DNA of 64,000 nt from DATARH01 sp963847345. GTDB taxonomy: Bacteria; Pseudomonadota; Alphaproteobacteria; ATCC43930; CGMCC-115725. Of this stretch, positions 21,262-29,333 are shown one piece after another. The position numbers and the translations under genes are program-made. The stretch spans positions 248,001 to 312,000 of the forward strand of contig CAWJZU010000022.1 of the NCBI GenBank assembly GCA_963847345.1. Direction: 5' to 3'. Numbering within the stretch: position 1 is the first letter of the stretch; each line of letters opens with the position of its first letter. A model generated the notes under the pieces. That model ran no database searches, was not told the origin of the DNA, and was given only the letters and a program-made list of their open reading frames with translations.

Positions 21262-22305
21262 ATGGTCGCGCTGTCCTACTCCGTTTCTGATCCTCCGATC
21301 GTTGCGCCGGCTCCAATCGTCTGGGTTTTGCACGACGGCAAGGCAGGCATGGCCAGCCAAACGCTCGGGGTCGCCGAGGCAACCGGTTTTTCGTATGTTG
21401 AAAAGCCGCTCGCGGTGCGCCGGCCGTGGATTTGGGCCGCACCGTCATTGTGGATCGCGCCGCTGCTTGGCGTCACGCAATCGGGCGCCTCGCAATCGGG
21501 CCGCCACTTGACTCCGCCGTGGCCAGACGCCGTTATCGGCTGCGGCCGCAACGTTGTGCGCCCAGCGCTGGCGATCAAGCGCGCGAGCGGCGGCCGGACG
21601 ATAGCCGCGCACATCCAGGACCCGCGCTTCGGGCGGAACCGCTTCGACCTGATGATCGTACCGCGGCATGACCGGCTGCGGGGACCACGCGTGCTGGTCA
21701 CCGAGGCGGCGGTGCATCGAGTAAGGCCGCAACTTCTCGACGCCGAGCGGCGGCGCTTTCCAGCGCTCGCGACGTTGCCGCGGCCCGTGGTCGTCCTGCT
21801 GATCGGCGGCGCCAACGGCGCCTATCGGCTCGACGCAGCGAGGCTCGCTGAAACCGTCGAGCGGATCGCGGCCGCAGTCAAGCGATGCGGCGGGTCGGTC
21901 CTAGCGACGCCGTCGCGGCGCACCGGGCCGGATGGAGTGGCGCTGCTGCGCGAGCGGCTGGCCGAAATACCGGGCCAGGTCTGGGACGGGAGGGGTGAGA
22001 ATCCCTATTACGCCTATCTCGCCATCGCCGACGCGCTGATCGTCACGGCCGATTCGGTGTCGATGGTCAGCGAGGCCGCCGCGACAGGCAAACCGGTGCA
22101 CATCATCGACCTGCCCGGCGGCGACGCGAAATTCGCGCGATTTCACGCGGCGATGCGTGAGGCCGGCATCACGCGGCCGTTCACTTGCGAAATCGAGGAC
22201 TGGCACTATCGCCCGCCCGACGACACGGCACGGGCCGGGGCGGCGTTGCGCGAACTGGTTGCAGCACGCTTCTCGCAACGCGAGCAACGGGAACACGCCG
22301 CATGA
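21262..22305 (+). CDS. ELM1/GT-B-like protein (DUF1022 family)
   Basis: The 347-aa protein matches the bacterial relatives of plant mitochondrial-fission factor ELM1, whose bacterial role is unknown and whose fold resembles GT-B glycosyltransferases. Motifs: VWVLHDGKAGMASQTLGVAEA at the N-terminus, IGCGRNVVRPALAIKRASGG, HIQDPRFGRNRFDLMIVPRHD, LLIGGANGAYRLD, and the C-terminal nucleotide-binding-like region ADALIVTADSVSMVSEAAATGKPVH. Its TGA overlaps the next gene's ATG (ATGA), so it is translationally coupled to the double-PAP2 phosphatase. That pairing points to lipid or envelope glycan processing, which is an inference. Confidence 0.85.
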   Translation: MVALSYSVSDPPIVAPAPIVWVLHDGKAGMASQTLGVAEATGFSYVEKPLAVRRPWIWAAPSLWIAPLLGVTQSGASQSGRHLTPPWPDAVIGCGRNVVRPALAIKRASGGRTIAAHIQDPRFGRNRFDLMIVPRHDRLRGPRVLVTEAAVHRVRPQLLDAERRRFPALATLPRPVVVLLIGGANGAYRLDAARLAETVERIAAAVKRCGGSVLATPSRRTGPDGVALLRERLAEIPGQVWDGRGENPYYAYLAIADALIVTADSVSMVSEAAATGKPVHIIDLPGGDAKFARFHAAMREAGITRPFTCEIEDWHYRPPDDTARAGAALRELVAARFSQREQREHAA

Positions 22306-23723
22306 AGCAGGCGGCCCTGTTTGTCGGAACATGGCTGCTGTTCGGCCTTCTGTTCCTGCTCGTGCCGGGGATCGATCTCGCCGCGACAGGGCTTTTCTAT
22401 ACGCCCGGCACGGGATTTCCGCTGGCCGGCTGGGCGCCGCTCGCCGCCGTGGAAGACATCGTCCCGTGGATCACGAAGCTGATCGTCGCTATCGTCGCAC
22501 TCGGCGCTGTTTGGCTGGCGCTGATCGGCCGTCCACTGTGGCGTCTCGACCGCAGGGCGCTCGTTTTCATCGTTGCCGCGACCGTCCTCGGTCCGGGGCT
22601 GATCGCCAATACTGTGCTGAAAGACCACTGGGGTCGCGCACGGCCGTCCCAAATCGAGACGTTCGGCGGCTCGCGCCAGTTCACCCCGGCGCCGCTGCCG
22701 GCCGCGGAGTGCGAACGCAATTGCGCCTTTGTCTCGGGTCATGCAGCGCTGGCGTTCTCCGTCGTGAGCTTTGCCTTGCTGCTCCCTTCCGGCCGACGCA
22801 GACGGCTCGCGATCGCAACCGCGCTCGGAATGGGCGCGCTGGTCGGGGTCGTGCGGATGGCTGCCGGGGGGCATTTCCTGTCCGACGTTGTTTATGCCGG
22901 GCTGATCGTCTGCTCGACGAGCTGGGTGCTCTACGAAGCAATCGTCGCCCGCGACCTGCTCGCCGGCCCAACGGCGTTGCGCTTCTATCACGCCGCCGGA
23001 AGGGGAGCCGCGGCGGCGCGCCGTCTCGCGGGGGAGCTGTGCGGGTCGCCCGCCGGGCGCCTCGCGGCGTGGGCGGCCGCGGTAGCGCTTGTCGTGCTGC
23101 CGGCGGTTTTTTGGATCGACCGCCCGCTCGCCTTGTTCCTGCAACAGCATTCCGAATGGAAGCCCGCGGCCGAGACAATCCAGCGGCTCGGTTTCGGGAC
23201 ACCGTATCTGGTCACGTTTGGCATTGCCTTTGCGGCGCTGCGGTGGGGCGGTGCTCTGCCGCGGCTGCGCCCGTGGGCTGACAAAATGCGGCAGGCCGCG
23301 CTCGTCCCAGCCTTTCTGCTGGCCTCGATCGCCGCCTCGGGCATCGCGGTCGATCTGCTGAAGATCCTGTTCGGCCGCACCCGCCCGAAGCTGCTCTTTG
23401 CCGACGGCACGTACGATTTCAGCTGGCTCGGCTTCGCCGCCGATTACTGGTCGTTTCCCTCGGGTCATACCGCGGCGGTGGCGGCGCTCGCGACGGCGCT
23501 GTGGTGCCTGTGGCCGCGTCACGTACTGTTCTACGTCGCGCTCGCTTCGGTCGTCGCGGCGAGCCGGGTCGTGACCGGCGCGCATTATCTGAGCGATGTC
23601 GTGATCGGCGGGTTCGTTGCGGTCCTGGTCACCCGCGCCGTGGCGATCGGATTCACCCAATTCCGGCTGAAACTGCCGCTCCGGGCCGGCGCGTTGCTGG
23701 GACCCGCGCTGCGACTCCCCTGA
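22302..23723 (+). CDS. Tandem PAP2-superfamily membrane phosphatase
   Basis: The 473-aa membrane protein is made of two complete PAP2 (acid phosphatase/vanadium haloperoxidase) domains. The first has KDHWGRARPSQ, SGHAALAFS and GGHFLSDVVYAG (to about residue 215). The second has KILFGRTRPK, PSGHTAAVAAL and SRVVTGAHYLSDVVIGG. Both thus keep the Lys-x6-Arg-Pro, Ser-Gly-His and Arg/Gly-x-His-x3-Asp signatures, with hydrophobic helices around them. Family members dephosphorylate undecaprenyl-PP, phosphatidate, phosphatidylglycerophosphate or lipid A. Two active domains in one chain is uncommon. Start ATG 22302 overlaps the ELM1-like stop. Confidence 0.88.
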   Translation: MKQAALFVGTWLLFGLLFLLVPGIDLAATGLFYTPGTGFPLAGWAPLAAVEDIVPWITKLIVAIVALGAVWLALIGRPLWRLDRRALVFIVAATVLGPGLIANTVLKDHWGRARPSQIETFGGSRQFTPAPLPAAECERNCAFVSGHAALAFSVVSFALLLPSGRRRRLAIATALGMGALVGVVRMAAGGHFLSDVVYAGLIVCSTSWVLYEAIVARDLLAGPTALRFYHAAGRGAAAARRLAGELCGSPAGRLAAWAAAVALVVLPAVFWIDRPLALFLQQHSEWKPAAETIQRLGFGTPYLVTFGIAFAALRWGGALPRLRPWADKMRQAALVPAFLLASIAASGIAVDLLKILFGRTRPKLLFADGTYDFSWLGFAADYWSFPSGHTAAVAALATALWCLWPRHVLFYVALASVVAASRVVTGAHYLSDVVIGGFVAVLVTRAVAIGFTQFRLKLPLRAGALLGPALRLP

Positions 23724-23792
23724 CCGCGCGGCCCAAGACGCGGCCACGGAGCCGGTGCTGCGTGCGGCTGCGTCGCGGTGTAGTGTGTGCGA

Positions 23793-25712
23793 ATGGCTTT
23801 GCGCATCGAGACTTTCGACAATGTTCGCGGCGGCAACACACTGTACAAGGCGTTGACACATCCGCACGCGGCGGGTCCGGCGCGCGCGCTACTTGCTTCT
23901 CTGGAAAGAGGCGGTTCGGTCGCGATCGTTGATCCGCATGGCGCGGCGGCCGGATTTATCGAGATCTTTGGCTTTAACCGGGCAGCAGTCGACGCGGTCT
24001 ACGTCCAGGACATCACCCGAATCGGCGCCGAACTGCTCGGGCATCGCGCCCGTCCGGTAACCGAATTGCCGTCGAGCCGGGCCCGCTGTGTCTTTATCGC
24101 TGCGTTCGATGCCGAGCGGCTGAGCCAGCAGATTGCGCTGCTCCTGCCAAAGGCGGCGCCGCTGTTCAGCCTCGACGCGATACGCCTGCCGGCCGAGCGG
24201 TTGACTAATCGTCGCGTCTATCTCGACCCGCTTAACTTCGCAACCAATTTCGCCTTCTTTCGCGACACCGGCACATTGCATACGCGAATCGTCACAGCGA
24301 ATTACTGGGCCGGCTACGGTCGCGGGAACGTGACTTGCTGGCTCACGCTGTTCGACGATTCGGGAAAGGTCATCGCCGAATGGACCGAGGATTGCGGCGA
24401 GGCCGGGGCCGCGATCGTGATCGACAGCCGCGACGTCCGTCGGCGCTTCGCGACCGGCGACTTCGCCGGCCAGCTATTCCTGCATGTCATCGGCGCGGCC
24501 GGCCATGACATCGTCAAATACGCGCTCGACGTGTTCGGCGAAACCGGAAACGAGCCTGACGGCGGCCTGTCCTGCACGCATGACGCGAATGCCTGGCCTG
24601 CCGACCGTTACGCCGGGCTGCCGGCGCCGTTGCCTGGCGAGCGCGTGATCCTGTGGATCCAAAACAGCCATCCGGTGCCGATCCCTGCCGGCGCGATTGG
24701 CCTCAACCCGATGGGCGAAGAGCGCGTCGCCGCCCTGCCCGAGCCGATCGGCCCGTTCGCGAGCCGCGCCGTGGACGTCGCGAAGCTGCTGCCGGATCTC
24801 GCGTGGCCGCGGCAGATCGAGCTGCGCGCCGGCAAGCATGTCGTCCGACCGCGCTACGAGGTTCTCGCCGGCGAGCGGCGCCGCATCGCGCACGTCAATG
24901 TCGAGCGCGCCGATCTGCGCGCCAATCCCGAATTGCCCGATCTCGCCCGGCTGCTCGGCAAGGGGTATCTGCTGCCCGCCCCGGTCCTGCCGGGAACCGA
25001 GTGGGAGAGCGAACTGCTGCCGACCCCGATGGCCTTGTCGCAGGCGGAATTGCCGCTGGCCGCGCTCGTCTATGACCGCGACGGGAACGAAGTGGCCCGA
25101 AAGCGCCTTGGCCGCGTGCCGCGCGACCATGCGACCACGTTGCGCTTCGGCGACGAACTCGGTTTTGGCGAGGAGTTGGCGGGCGATTACGGGCATGTCG
25201 AGCTGGTCTACGATTTCACGCAAGGCGGCGATGGCGACGGCTGGCTGCACGCGCTGTTCCGCTATCGCCATCGCGCTAGCGGGCACGCCGCCGAAACCAG
25301 CTTCGGCGCGCATGTGTTCAACACACTGCTGGTTTATCGCGGCGAGCCGCAATCCTACAGCGGGCCGCCTCCGGGCCTCTCGACCCGGCTGTTTCTGCGG
25401 CTTGGCGACGGCTGCTACGACACGCTCTGCCACCTTATCTACCCGGCCTCCCTTCCGTGGCGTTCGCTCAGCGCGACCGAAATCATCCTGCACGACCGCC
25501 GCGGCAGCGAGATAGGGCGTGTCGCTCTGGCGATTCCTTGCTCCGGGTCGCGGCTGTTCCGCTATCGCGAACTGTTCGACGCCAACACCCGCGCCCGCGC
25601 CGGAGAGCGGGCCTACGCGATCATCCGTGATACGAGCTGCCGATTGTTCGGTTACCATGGTCTCTTGGGCCGCAATGGCGCGTTCAGCCTCGACCACATG
25701 TTTGGTTTTTGA
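23793..25712 (+). CDS. Large conserved protein of unknown function
   Basis: I do not recognise a characterised family. The 639-aa protein has no signal peptide and no membrane segment. The N-terminal part (1-130) looks like an alpha/beta region (GGSVAIVDPHGAAAGFIEIFGF; a D-P-x-G turn). The middle and C-terminal parts are Trp/Tyr/His-rich and mainly beta, with motifs VTANYWAGYGRGNVTCWL, QLFLHVIGAAGHDIVKYALD, SCTHDANAWPADRYAGLPAP, WIQNSHPVPIPAGAIGLNPMG, HALFRYRHRASGHAAETSFGAH and CHLIYPASLPWRS. Many His/Asp/Cys residues in short motifs suggest an enzyme. Start ATG 23793 (GTG 23787 also possible). It follows the double-PAP2 gene by 69 bp on the same strand, so an envelope or glycolipid role is plausible but unproven. 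Confidence 0.8.
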   Translation: MALRIETFDNVRGGNTLYKALTHPHAAGPARALLASLERGGSVAIVDPHGAAAGFIEIFGFNRAAVDAVYVQDITRIGAELLGHRARPVTELPSSRARCVFIAAFDAERLSQQIALLLPKAAPLFSLDAIRLPAERLTNRRVYLDPLNFATNFAFFRDTGTLHTRIVTANYWAGYGRGNVTCWLTLFDDSGKVIAEWTEDCGEAGAAIVIDSRDVRRRFATGDFAGQLFLHVIGAAGHDIVKYALDVFGETGNEPDGGLSCTHDANAWPADRYAGLPAPLPGERVILWIQNSHPVPIPAGAIGLNPMGEERVAALPEPIGPFASRAVDVAKLLPDLAWPRQIELRAGKHVVRPRYEVLAGERRRIAHVNVERADLRANPELPDLARLLGKGYLLPAPVLPGTEWESELLPTPMALSQAELPLAALVYDRDGNEVARKRLGRVPRDHATTLRFGDELGFGEELAGDYGHVELVYDFTQGGDGDGWLHALFRYRHRASGHAAETSFGAHVFNTLLVYRGEPQSYSGPPPGLSTRLFLRLGDGCYDTLCHLIYPASLPWRSLSATEIILHDRRGSEIGRVALAIPCSGSRLFRYRELFDANTRARAGERAYAIIRDTSCRLFGYHGLLGRNGAFSLDHMFGF

Positions 25713-25813
25713 CCGGAAATCCGGACGACGGCGACCCGCCCCGGTCGTCGCAACGGCGAAAAATGCTATATGGTTATGTCGAATCGATTTTGTTCCCGGA
25801 GTAGAAGCGCGGC

Positions 25814-26785
25814 ATGGCCGAGGAGCACCACAGCAAAGTCCTGATCATCGGCGCCGGGCCGGCCGGCTACACCGCCGCGATCTACGCCGCCCGCGCCAAT
25901 CTGCAGCCGCTGCTGGTCACCGGAATGCAGCCCGGCGGGCAGCTGACGATCACCACCGATGTCGAGAACTATCCCGGCTTTGCCGACATCATCCAGGGTC
26001 CCTGGCTGATGGAGCAGATGCATCAGCAGGCCGAGCATGTCGGGACCCGCATTATCCTCGATCAAATCAACGCGCTGGATCTCGCGCGCCGGCCATTCGT
26101 CGCATCAGGCGATTCGGGCGACCGCTATGTCGGCCAGACCGTGATCCTCGCCACCGGCGCGCAGGCGCGCTGGCTCGGCGTACCGGGCGAGGCGGAATTC
26201 CGCGGGTTTGGCGTATCGGCCTGCGCGACGTGCGACGGGTTCTTCTTCCGCGACAAGGAGGTCGTCATTGTCGGCGGCGGCAACACCGCGGTAGAGGAAG
26301 CGATCTATCTGACCAACCACGCGCGACGCGTCACCCTGATTCACCGGCGCGACCAGTTGCGGGCCGAGAAGATCCTGCAGGACCGGCTGTTCCGCAACCC
26401 GAAGATCGACATCGTCTGGGACACGGTCGTGGACGAAATAGTCGGGATCGCCGAGCCGCCCGAGGTCACAGGAGTCTGGTTGCGCGATGTCCGCACCGGC
26501 GCCGTCACCGAACGCGCCTGCGACGGCGTCTTTGTCGCGATCGGCCACACACCGGTGACCGAACTGGTCGCCGGCCAGCTCCCGCTCGACCCCGACGGCT
26601 ACGTCTTGACCGCGCCCGATTCGACAGCCACGGCCGTTCCCGGGCTCTTCGCCGCCGGCGACGTCAAGGACAAGGTATTCCGGCAGGCGGTCACGGCCGC
26701 AGGTCTCGGCTGCATGGCCGCGCTCGAGGCGGAGAAGTTCATCGCCGCGCAAGAGGATCGGGCGGCGGCGCGCGCCGCCGAATAG
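25814..26785 (+). CDS. trxB: Thioredoxin-disulfide reductase
   Basis: Flavoprotein that reduces thioredoxin with NADPH in the cytosol. The 323-aa length is typical. The FAD-binding Rossmann motif is IIGAGPAGYTAAIYAARA. The redox-active disulfide is CATCDGFFF. The NADPH-binding motif is IVGGGNTAVEEA with HRRDQLRAEKI downstream. The C-terminal FAD motif is GLFAAGDVKDKVFRQAVTAAG. Start ATG 25814 follows a GGAGTAGAAG stretch. A lysR gene follows on the same strand 65 bp later, a pairing common in alphaproteobacteria. Confidence 0.96.
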   Translation: MAEEHHSKVLIIGAGPAGYTAAIYAARANLQPLLVTGMQPGGQLTITTDVENYPGFADIIQGPWLMEQMHQQAEHVGTRIILDQINALDLARRPFVASGDSGDRYVGQTVILATGAQARWLGVPGEAEFRGFGVSACATCDGFFFRDKEVVIVGGGNTAVEEAIYLTNHARRVTLIHRRDQLRAEKILQDRLFRNPKIDIVWDTVVDEIVGIAEPPEVTGVWLRDVRTGAVTERACDGVFVAIGHTPVTELVAGQLPLDPDGYVLTAPDSTATAVPGLFAAGDVKDKVFRQAVTAAGLGCMAALEAEKFIAAQEDRAAARAAE

Positions 26786-26850
26786 CGCGCGGCGCGGAGG
26801 GAGGACCGGAGAAAACACCTCCCAAGGGCAGAAACCCCGAGGGCAAGAAC

Positions 26851-27750
26851 ATGGCAATGGATTGGGACAAATTGCGGGTTTTTCACGCTGTCGCCGAGGC
26901 GGGCAGCTTCACGCATGCCGGCGAGGCGCTCAATCTGAGCCAATCGGCGGTCAGTCGGCAGATCAGCGCGCTCGAGGAAAGCCTCAGCGTGCCGCTGTTT
27001 CACCGGCATGCGCGCGGGCTGATCCTGACCGAGCAGGGCGAACTGCTGTTCCGTACGGCGCGCGAGGTGTTCGCCAAACTGGCGATGTCGGAAAGCCTGA
27101 TTTCCGAATCGAAGGACCGGCCGAAGGGGCCGCTGAAGATCACGACCTCGGTGGCGTTCGGCTCGATCTGGCTGACGCCGCGCATCCGCGAGTTTCTCGA
27201 CCTCTATCCCGAGATTCAGGTTAGTCTCGTCGTCGACGATTCCGAACTCGATCTGTCGATGCGCGAGGCAGACGTCGCGATCCGCATGTCGCCGCCGCGC
27301 CAGCCGGACCTGATCCAGCGCCATCTGGTCAGCGTCCAAGTGCATATCTACGGCGCGCCCGAATATCTGAAAAAACATGGCGCACCGCAGCGCCCCGAGG
27401 AGCTGGACGAGCATCGCCTGATCATCTACGGCGAGGATTCGCGGCCCCCGGTTTTGGGCACGAATTGGCTGATCGATCTCGGCGCCCGCCCCGGGCGCGA
27501 TCGCCGGCCGATCCTGACCGTCAACAATACCTATGGGATGCTGCGAGCCGTGAAGAGCGGGCTCGGCCTTGCCTCGTTGCCCGACTTTGTCGCGGCCGAG
27601 CACGACGAACTCGTGCGCATCCTGCCGGAGAGCGCCGGGCCGCCGAACGAAGCGTATTTCGTCTACCCAGAGGAGCTGCGCTCGTCGAAACGGATCAGCG
27701 TTTTCCGCGACTTCCTGCTGCGCAAGGTGGCCGAAGGGCGGCTCGGTTGA
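26851..27750 (+). CDS. LysR-family transcriptional regulator
   Basis: The 299-aa protein has an N-terminal winged HTH (WDKLRVFHAVAEAGSFTHAGEALNLSQ, then SAVSRQISALEE). A coiled linker and a periplasmic-binding-like effector domain follow (PKGPLKITTSVAFGSIWLTPRI, VNNTYGMLRAVKSGLGLASLPDF). Start ATG 26851 has only a weak ribosome-binding site, consistent with read-through from trxB 65 bp upstream. Unlike classic LysR genes it is co-directional with its neighbour rather than divergent. The effector is not evident; the trxB context suggests a redox or envelope link. Confidence 0.93.
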   Translation: MAMDWDKLRVFHAVAEAGSFTHAGEALNLSQSAVSRQISALEESLSVPLFHRHARGLILTEQGELLFRTAREVFAKLAMSESLISESKDRPKGPLKITTSVAFGSIWLTPRIREFLDLYPEIQVSLVVDDSELDLSMREADVAIRMSPPRQPDLIQRHLVSVQVHIYGAPEYLKKHGAPQRPEELDEHRLIIYGEDSRPPVLGTNWLIDLGARPGRDRRPILTVNNTYGMLRAVKSGLGLASLPDFVAAEHDELVRILPESAGPPNEAYFVYPEELRSSKRISVFRDFLLRKVAEGRLG

Positions 27751-27825
27751 GTACTCCCCGCGACCGGACGACGCACGATTTCACATCCTGTTAATAGCAT
27801 TGCGGTTTTTGCAGACGAGCCAGAA

Positions 27826-28029
27826 CCAATTCCCGATTGCGATCGGGTGAAAGAAATTGGATATTCTTATCACGCGATACTTGATCGCTACGGATTTTCG
27901 GGGCTGATTTGCTCCAAACAAGTTTCCGGGACTTGCGCCCGGAAAGGGGTCTTCGGACCCTACGTCTCGTAGACGTGAAGCCTCCCTGTTCAAACTTGGC
28001 CGGGCCTTTGTCCCGGCCAAATTCTTTTT
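27826..28029 (+). ncRNA. Candidate structured small RNA with intrinsic terminator
   Basis: A gene-free stretch holds six plus-strand hairpins in 204 nt. Two-part stem: CCAATT+CCCGAT (27826-27837) with ATCGGG (27842-27847) and AATTGG (27855-27860). GCGAT/ATCGC at 27874-27888. TTTCCGGG/CCCGGAAA at 27923-27945. GGGTC-TTCG-GACCC at 27947-27960, closing a cUUCGg tetraloop. ACGTC/GACGT at 27962-27976. Last is a 9-bp terminator hairpin at 27996-28020. Between the last two lies a 19-nt unpaired stretch containing CCUCCCU, which could pair with Shine-Dalgarno sequences, as in CCUCC-loop sRNAs of alphaproteobacteria. No coding potential fits. The 5' end is not fixed: TATTCT at 27862 could be a -10, which would give a shorter RNA from about 27873. 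It is not a known Rfam class that I can name. Confidence 0.5.
27996..28029 (+). terminator. Rho-independent terminator
   Basis: Perfect 9-bp stem TTGGCCGGG/CCCGGCCAA (27996-28004 with 28012-28020), 7-nt loop, followed by ATTCTTTTT. It is 246 bp past the lysR stop, too far for a simple lysR terminator, and fits the end of the candidate small RNA. Confidence 0.8.
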
Positions 28030-28108
28030 GGCCACGGCCGCGCCTGAAATGGCGCGAAGCCAAGCAGGGACCGGGAACAGGCAGAGAATTAACCAAAAAT
28101 AGCGCGAT

Positions 28109-28151
28109 TGTGACTCGCGTCACATTAACACCGAACACCGGCTGCTACTTT
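28109..28151 (+). promoter_or_regulatory. Crp-type operator and class-II-spaced promoter
   Basis: TGTGA-N6-TCACA at 28109-28124 (TGTGACTCGCGTCACA) is a perfect Crp-family consensus. A -10-like TACTTT lies at 28146-28151. If transcription starts at 28158, the operator centre is at -41.5, the classic class II activator position, and there is no -35 element. The small ORF at 28193 is the target. A Crp/Fnr-family gene lies just downstream. Confidence 0.6.
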
Positions 28152-28192
28152 AGACCCAGCAGATCGCCACGGCGGCTGCTGGGAGAGAGCAA

Positions 28193-28393
28193 ATGCGACA
28201 GACGATGATGGAGCGCTGGATTGAGGAGGCCGAAGCCAGACGGGTGTCCCAAATCGCGCAGGAAGAGTGGGCGCAACCCCCGGCGCCGATGCCGCTGCGC
28301 CAGTCCCTGATGGCAAGACTGCGGTCGATGGTGCTGAACCCGGACCTTACCTCACCCGCCGGTTCGCATCACCCGACGCGGTCGGCTGCATAG
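28193..28393 (+). CDS. Small protein, 66 aa, unknown
   Basis: Short ORF with a good ribosome-binding site (GGGAGAGAG, 28180-28189) and ATG 28193, directly downstream of the Crp-type promoter. The N-terminal half is a charged amphipathic helix candidate (MMERWIEEAEARRVSQIAQEEW); the C-terminal half is basic with PMPLRQSLMARLRSMVL and an unstructured Pro/Ser/His tail. No transmembrane segment and no recognised family. The promoter and ribosome-binding site argue that it is expressed; the sequence alone would not. Confidence 0.5.
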   Translation: MRQTMMERWIEEAEARRVSQIAQEEWAQPPAPMPLRQSLMARLRSMVLNPDLTSPAGSHHPTRSAA

Positions 28394-28534
28394 GCGCGGG
28401 CACGTCCGATGGCGCTGCTTCGGAGCACTCGATGCGCTAAACACAGCGCCGCCGCTGTGCTGTCGTCACTGCCGTCATTGCGAGCTTAACCACGATGCCG
28501 AACAGGCGTATCCTACTCCCGGTAGAGGGGCTGG

Positions 28535-29230
28535 ATGCGTGCGCTGATCACCGACGAGACACGGAAACTCTTTGAGGGACACGCGCTGTTCGGCCTTTTG
28601 TCGGCCGAGGATATCGATGCGCTGCTGCTGCACGCCCGTTTCGAACACCACCCGGCGGGCCATCTGATTTTCGCCAGGGGCTCGCCTGGGCGCAGCATGA
28701 TGGCGGTTCTCGGCGGAGGGGTCCGTATCAGCACGACCTCGCCAAACGGCCGTGAGGCCGTGCTCGCAATCCTCAACGCCGGTGAAATCTTCGGCGAGAT
28801 GGCGTTGCTTGACGGCGGCGAGCGCACCGCCGATGCCGTCGCGTTAAGCGATTGTCATTTGATGGTCATCGATCAGCGGGACTTCATCCCGTTTCTTGAA
28901 AACCGCGCCGATCTTTGTATCAGATTGCTCAAAATGCTGTCGCAGCGGCTGCGGCGCACCGATGAACTGGTCGAAGTGGCTCTATTCGAGCGGCTTGAGA
29001 GCCGGCTCGCCAAGGCGTTGGTCGAGTTGGCATCCGGCGGCGGGGCTGCAGCCGAGGCCGGTCCGTCTCTTGTGCTGCGTGTATCACAGCAGGAAGTGAG
29101 CAGCATCGTCGGCGCCTCACGCGAAAACGTGAACAAGCAGCTGCGCACATGGCAGCGCGCGGGGCTGCTGGAATTGGGCAAACGCCGCATTGTGATCCGC
29201 AACCTCGACGCGCTGGAAGACCTTAGCTGA
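28535..29230 (+). CDS. Crp/Fnr-family transcriptional regulator
   Basis: The 231-aa regulator has an N-terminal cyclic-nucleotide-binding beta-roll (HPAGHLIFARGSPGRSMMAVLGGG, EIFGEMALLDGGERTADAVAL), a long dimer helix and a C-terminal winged HTH (LRVSQQEVSSIVGASRENVNKQL). The recognition helix SRENVNK keeps the Arg-Glu pair that reads TGTGA in E. coli Crp (SRETVGR). There is no N-terminal Cys cluster, so it is not an Fe-S FNR. GEMALLDGGERTA is close to the cAMP-binding phosphate cassette. Start ATG 28535 has a TAGAGGGG ribosome-binding site. It sits between two Crp/Fnr-type boxes (28109 and 29254) and may act on both. Confidence 0.92.
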   Translation: MRALITDETRKLFEGHALFGLLSAEDIDALLLHARFEHHPAGHLIFARGSPGRSMMAVLGGGVRISTTSPNGREAVLAILNAGEIFGEMALLDGGERTADAVALSDCHLMVIDQRDFIPFLENRADLCIRLLKMLSQRLRRTDELVEVALFERLESRLAKALVELASGGGAAAEAGPSLVLRVSQQEVSSIVGASRENVNKQLRTWQRAGLLELGKRRIVIRNLDALEDLS

Positions 29231-29253
29231 CCCCACGACCGCCGCCGCTTGAT

Positions 29254-29295
29254 TTGCGCTGGATCAAACCGCTATTCCGGCCGGTGTCGTAGCCT
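29254..29295 (+). promoter_or_regulatory. Fnr/FixK-like box upstream of cytochrome b561
   Basis: TTGCG-CTGG-ATCAA at 29254-29267 has a perfect right half and 3/5 in the left half of the TTGAT-N4-ATCAA consensus. A weak -10-like TAGCCT is at 29290-29295; with a start at 29302 the box would be centred at -41.5, the same class II geometry as at 28109. The cytochrome ATG is at 29334. Confidence 0.4.
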
Positions 29296-29333
29296 GACCC
29301 TGCGTCCCGATCCTGCGTGAAAAGGCAAACCGC

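Noticed and set aside
22206..23867. Long minus-strand open frame (553 codons) opposite the double-PAP2 gene
   Set aside because: Arg/Gly/Gln-rich shadow of a strongly supported gene.
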